From Pyrocephalus nanus (taxonomy: Eukaryota; Chordata; Aves; Passeriformes; Tyrannidae): DNA of 64,000 nucleotides. Below, piece after piece: positions 58,611 through 64,000 of this stretch (position 1 is the stretch's first letter; every line of letters starts with the position of its first letter). Made by a program: the position numbers and the translations under genes. Below the pieces are notes generated by a model. That model did not search any database. It had not been told where the DNA came from and was given only the letters and a program-made list of their open reading frames with translations. The stretch lies in contig CM076271.1 in the NCBI GenBank assembly GCA_038380795.1, forward strand, positions 17,747,001 to 17,811,000, given 5' to 3'.

Positions 58611-61600
58611 AAGAGAAAAAAATATTTTATATGTCAGATTGTAAAGGTTTAAGACAACTGAAGCATTCAGTGAGCTAAGGAATAAAATTACATTCATTTT
58701 TTACCAAACTCACCCAGAATTAGACCAACACCTCAGAATTTTATCACCATCTCTGTGTGCTTAAGATGTTCAGAGACGCTAGTATAAAAAAACTTGAAAG
58801 CATTTCACCTCCAGTTCAATACCTCCAAGAAAGGAGGTCTGAGGTGCACAGATAGACTCACCTGATGCCTTCCTAAAATACACAGCTCTTCGTGACAGGT
58901 TCAAGCCTGTCACAAAACAAGCTACTCTGCAAGTCTCAATAGCCATTTCAGTTCCCCTAAAAACACAAGTGGTTAAGGACTGACAGTTTTACGAGGACTG
59001 TATAACAGAAAGGTGTTGCGTAATTGCCCTGAAATTTCTGTTCAAAAAACCAACAACAAAAATGTGCATTACTCTCGTGAGCTGAGGAGTTATTTCATGT
59101 GGCATCCATAATTGCACAGCAGCTGAAAGACTTCTGCAAATGCAGAAGCAAAGAATAGTTCCAACAAGCCTAAGGTGAGGAGGGATCTTGGTCTGACCAG
59201 ATCCTGATGAGAAGGATAGAGGAAAAGAAGGGAAGGGGAAAGGTGCAGAAAGGTGATTCCATACACCTCATGATGGAACCAACCCATCTCAACAAACCTG
59301 CCCTGACCTTAAGGGTCCTGGGATGAGAAGCATCACCCCTGAAACATGCAGTGGTCCTCAGGCAGTGCAGGGATTCACCGGGCTGTATTTCATTCCAAGT
59401 TACATTCTGGCTCCCTAAGCTTGTTGGGTACATTATATAACTATTAATTACACCGCTGTTCGGCGTCCTTTTAACTGCAATGATTCAAACTGCTTCCAGG
59501 AGCTCACTAATCCAAAGTACAATCCTCTTGACAGCAACTGACAGATTCGGAGTGTTCAGTTCTAGCTCAAAGGAAGAAAAATCAACTCCCTCATCTGCCG
59601 GCTGAAAAAAGAGCCAACACTCCTGCTGACCAGACCCAGAGCTCCCTCAGGAGCTGGGACACGCTGCCCATGGGACTCCAGTCCTTGTGCTAATGCACAA
59701 AGGCCACCTCAAAATTCTAAGAAACACAGCAAATTGGGTCTGTTCTGCATTTTATCAGAGGCACTGAAAGGTTTCATCCATCAGCTCCTGGACCCAGCAG
59801 ACACCCTCCTCGGACACGTGCTCTGCCTCTGCCCTTCCCAGCCACTCTGGCAGCAGGAATCCTCCTTGCAAGCTCCAACACAATTCTACATGCATTATTT
59901 ATCCCTCTTGCTAAGTCATGCAGTGGGGTAATTACTTAACTATTGTAATGATATTTTGCAATGGCTGTACTCTATTATTCTAATTGATTTTCATGAGCTA
60001 GCTTTTGCTGTGTGTTTTGAGCAAAGAGCATATTTTCCTGAAGTATAAAAAAAGCCCAAGTCTGACATTCATTTTAAACCTAAGAGCTGGATGTCAAAAA
60101 AAATGAAATTTTAGAATTATCAACGTATTCTTAATTAAAAAATATTGGTGTATTACTCAGATTTTTGACATCTCTGCTAAAAACAACTGAAGACCTGTTT
60201 TCTCATTAATCTAATGAAATTCAAAAAGTTATAAACTATTTGTATTAATTACAAAGTTTTTTCCTTCCAATAGAATGTTGTTTTCCTTGTAAAACTCTTC
60301 AAGACCTCAGTTAGTATAATTACCAAATGTCTGAAAGCTGAGAGATTGGCAACATTTTTATTAACAAACTTAAACTCAAGTCAAAACACATTTGTATGTC
60401 TTGCTTAACAATACATTAAATTTTCCTGGGATGAATGCTCATCTTAGGACTCAGAGAACTGTTACAGGAAAACACTGTTAAGAATCAGTCCTTTCCCTAC
60501 ACTCAATATGATATAAACTACACAAAAGAGCAGCCCAATTAAACAATTATTTATGTCTCTCTACCCCCAGGATATTCTTCAGGCTATGCATGATTCAAGA
60601 TGTACTTGCAGCGGTTTTGTGAAGTGATGAACTGCATTTCAAAAAACACAATAGTCCCAGTAGTTCAAGACTGGTAAGAAAACTTTTTCTGCCTCGAGCC
60701 AGTAATTCTTCCAGGAGAAACTTTACTTGAAAAGCTGCTAAGGGTATTACCCTGAATGGGCACAGGGAGGAAAAGCAGCGAGGCACGAGAATCGACCCAT
60801 CTTACCTGCCAATAATCTGCTGGCTACACATGGAAAGATATTCCCTCTCCAGAGAGAAGGAATATCGTATTTTGGATTCAAGTGAGCACATGGATGAGAC
60901 TCATTGAGAACTACAGCCCTGCAAAATTTGGTCAATCTGTTGGGTCTTTCTGTGTATTTCATTTCATTCTGCTTAAAAACAAGAAAATGTTTGGTCACCA
61001 TCTGTGATGCTTTCTTAAAAAGAAAACCCAAAAGCAAACCAAACAAAAATCCCCCAGATCCAGAGCTGTATCAGCCTCAGCCACTGCTCAAACTTTAGAG
61101 GCTCCAGGATGACTGAGAGCAGTGAGAGATCTGAGGAGTTCTCTGCTTACATGGACACAGACCAACCTATTCCCTCGAGTCTCATTTAGGGTTTTATATA
61201 ATACAACTCATTTCTCAATTCTTTTTTACCTATTAAAAACATCTACCTGAAAAACAATAGTCCTGGAACAAAGCAAGATCACAAAAGACAACCCTGTTAG
61301 GTTTCATGTCAACTTATTCCCTTTCTTCTCAATGCATCAGTCCCTGAGGCCTGATCCAACCCTTGCAGCTGACAGCAAAGTGCTGCATCCCCTTCTGCAG
61401 CCTCTGGACATGACTCAAAAAAAAAATCAATGCAAAGAGCAAAAGGTCACATTTTCCCCAGGCATCAACCACCTGCTGAATCAAGACACGTTTTCAAATG
61501 CCAGCACACTTGGAAATACAGTGACCAACTGTTATTAAACTAATTTCTTAGCACAGGGTCCATATTCTGACACTCTCACACCTGTGACTAAGTAAAGCTG

Positions 61601-64000
61601 CTCCTTACACTATATGCCCTCATGGGAAAAAAAAAAAAAATAAACCACTCATGCTTGTGGCAGTGTAGTACACGGTTGTACAACTTCGGAGTTCTGAATT
61701 CAGAGTACCAGTGGGAAAGTCAGTCTGGCTTAAGACGTAAAAAAAATTAGTCAAGAGGAGAAAAAACAAAGAGATGCTACTAATAAAGCACTGCTAGACA
61801 GTATCCCTCACTCTCGCTGCACTTTAGAGAAAACCCCGAGAACTGGCACAGAACTGTAACAGGTACATCATTACAGGCCTTTTTCCATTATTTGCTGGGC
61901 ATGCTGGGCTGTTGGCAGAAGGAATGCCTCTTCCAGGCACAAGCAGTGAGACTGTCCTCATATTTTACATCTCTGTAACTGCACAGGCTGAACTTGGGTC
62001 ATCTCCCATGCATTCACAGAGTAGGTCCATGGCATAAGGCCATGATGTTCAACCACCCTGTTTGTCAATGATTTTTCTATCAGTTTACTAATTTGTAATT
62101 GGGAAAAAAATGCCATCCCCTTCATAGAGGCAGGACAGCTTTTCTTTACTGTAAAGTTTCACCATCACTCCTCTGAATGCTGATTCAGTCACGGTGACTC
62201 TCAGCACAGCACCGTAAACTCCCAGCGCGTACTTGTACGTTCCCAGCTGATGCAACCCAGGAGCTGCAACCAACCCTCCAAAGGCCTGAAATTCTGAATG
62301 CAAATGTGTGGTCCCAGCTTGCAGAGGTGCTGCCAAACTGACACTGGCAGTAAGTCGTTTAATGAAGCTCAAAATTCCAGGGTTTGAGCTCCGCTATTCC
62401 AGCCCGTCCCTGTGGACAGCCCGGCAGTCCCACGGACACTGACAGAGTGTGTCTCGGATGCATCAGATCTTCTTGACCTCAGAAGTTAAGCAACTTACAA
62501 CTAACTTGACTCACATCCGGCAGTAAGTACTTCTAATTAATGGCTTTTAATTGGTGCCAGGGCACTGCATTCCCACACCCATGATGGAGCATGTTCCTTG
62601 CTCTGCTCAGCCCGCACGTCAAATGGCACAGCTCTGACAACCCCGCGCCTTCAGTGCTCAAACACCACGGAGCTGTGCCATTCCTCCCGAGCTTCAGGAG
62701 CAAAGCCATCACTGCACACGAGAGAAAAATGTGTACAAATAAACTACCCACCACACCATTCCAGGAGTTGCAACATCACTTGCTTTCTTGCTGCCCTTGC
62801 TTTTAAATGATTATCTACGCAGTTCAGAGAAAGGAAGATAAGCGTTGTTTGTTAAGTCTGACTTCATGTGCAGTTTCTGAGAAGACATTTCAGAACCTAA
62901 AGCGCTTTCCAAAAATGAACTTTACCTCCTATAAGCTACATGTGGAGTTCATCCTGCATCTGCTTTACAGAGAGGTAAACCTATGCAGGTGAGTTATTAC
63001 CTAGTTGTCCAGAGTCACGGTGAGTTAAAAGAGGGGAAAAGAAAGTCCTCACGACAAGCAGTGCCCCAGCTGCTGTACTAGAGGGTACACAGGAACACCC
63101 ACCAGGCACCCAGAACACTTTCCTCCCAACACTCACAGTTTGCTTGTGTGCCACATTTGGAACTGACCATCTCTGGACATTGAGATGGGGCTTACACAAG
63201 GTTTGCAACCCTGTATCCCTAAACAGTAGTGCTCCTGCCCACCCCAAGGAAGGCCCACACTTGCTCCTGAAGGGATCACTGCTACATCACCTCTACAGAG
63301 AGGAAAGAGCCCAGAAAGGAGCAAAGCAGCCACTGAGGAATAGTTCATTAACTCATCCTGCCTGGGCAAGGCTGGATGATGCCCAGCACACCAACCTTGG
63401 TCCTGCTGCCACAGAGCAGCACAGCACCCAGCTGTGCCTCGGCCAAGCCGCCCACCACCCTCACTGCCACGTGCTTTGCCTTGTGCTCTGACAAAAAGCG
63501 CCGTCAGACACTATTACAGTAACTTCTGCAACCCACGGGCTCCACTTTCAACACTTCTCCTCCAAATAAGACCCACCACCCTTTAAATCCCACATGGGCG
63601 TCGGGCAGCTGCCAGTCTTTCCTACACAAGCCAAGCTACTTGTGTGTAAAACCAGTGAGACACACACAATTCCTCCAAAATACTTCCCCATTTTTACAGA
63701 TTGATAGTGCTGTGCTGAATCAGAAACATTCCCTAGACCTTATTAAATATTTTTGTTAAATTGATCCACGCCCGTGGACAACAAATGAGAAGGGTTTTAT
63801 TTGTCTGTAAGGCACCTGTGATAGCTGAGCAAGGGCAGCAAGCAGGCACCAACCAGCTTCCTCACCCTATTAGCATTACAGAGGAAAGCCTCCCCTTCTG
63901 CTGCTAATGATGTGCTCTACCCTGTATCCCCAGGAGACAAATGACTGCACTGGCTGATTGACTCCATCACAGGGCCATCATCCATCAATGTATTGCCTCT

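Larger units (their letters stand above)
40272..64000 (-). other. RYBP: RYBP upstream intron, 3' part (continues past the window)
   Basis: The acceptor TTATAG adjoins the exon at 40271. From there to the window edge I find no coding exon. In particular, the NPL4-type zinc-finger exon that should precede KPRINS was looked for on the minus strand and not seen, so the upstream donor lies beyond 64000. The interval holds three CR1 fragments, AT and A-tract repeats, short tandem duplications and CpG-rich patches near 45449-45515, 50848-50970 and 51905-52015. The rest is ordinary A+T-leaning intron sequence with only chance reading frames. Confidence 0.8.

Noticed and set aside
40272..64000. Search for the RYBP zinc-finger exon and first exon
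   Set aside because: No stretch on the minus strand encodes the expected four-cysteine finger (WDCSVCTF-type) with splice sites; the exon presumably lies outside the window.
1..64000. CRISPR arrays, insertion sequences, phage, tRNA or rRNA genes, complete endogenous retrovirus
   Set aside because: No regularly spaced direct repeats, no recognisable transposase, integrase or polymerase frames, and no cloverleaf or rRNA motif noticed on reading both strands. The only mobile elements recognised are truncated CR1 ends.

Overview
This window is vertebrate nuclear DNA, almost certainly from a bird. The evidence is one interrupted gene with GT-AG introns, a few kilobases of 3' untranslated sequence, long non-coding stretches, and at least five copies of the 3' end of the CR1 LINE, the dominant avian retroposon. 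CR1 is recognisable by its 'ggttggaagggacctt' core and 'attctatgattc'-type tail. Nothing bacterial, viral or CRISPR-like is present. The species cannot be fixed from the sequence.

The only protein-coding gene I can support is RYBP (RING1 and YY1 binding protein), a subunit of non-canonical Polycomb repressive complex 1. It lies on the minus strand and only its 3' part is inside the window. Three coding exons are resolved to the base: 40095-40271, 39889-39987 and 35726-35978. They join in frame (all junctions phase 2) into the last 175 residues of the protein, ending at a stop at 35726-35728. This is the same length as human RYBP from residue 54 to its end, compared with the human protein as I remember it. 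The start codon, the promoter and the zinc-finger exon were not found and presumably lie beyond position 64000.

Layout. 1-31900: intergenic DNA downstream of RYBP with no supportable gene. It holds two CR1 fragments, A/T-rich simple repeats, two small CpG-rich patches, and several stretches that look like conserved non-coding elements with homeodomain-type sites. About 32030-35725: the RYBP 3' UTR, with a likely distal polyadenylation signal at 32045-32050, candidate earlier signals, an AU-rich element and three miR-29 seed matches. 35726-40271: the three coding exons, separated by one 3.9 kb intron and one very short (107 bp) intron. 40272-64000: the 3' part of a long upstream intron, holding three CR1 fragments, microsatellites and three CpG-rich patches.

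I did not find an undescribed genetic system. The observations most worth checking are the triple miR-29 seed matches in the 3' UTR, the 107 bp intron whose retention would end translation at once and remove the RING1B/YY1-binding end of the protein, the frame-preserving (symmetric) internal exons, candidate alternative polyadenylation, and clusters of posterior-HOX/CDX-type sites next to CpG patches in the intergenic region. Comparisons with human RYBP, CR1 consensus sequences and microRNA seeds are from memory; no search was run.
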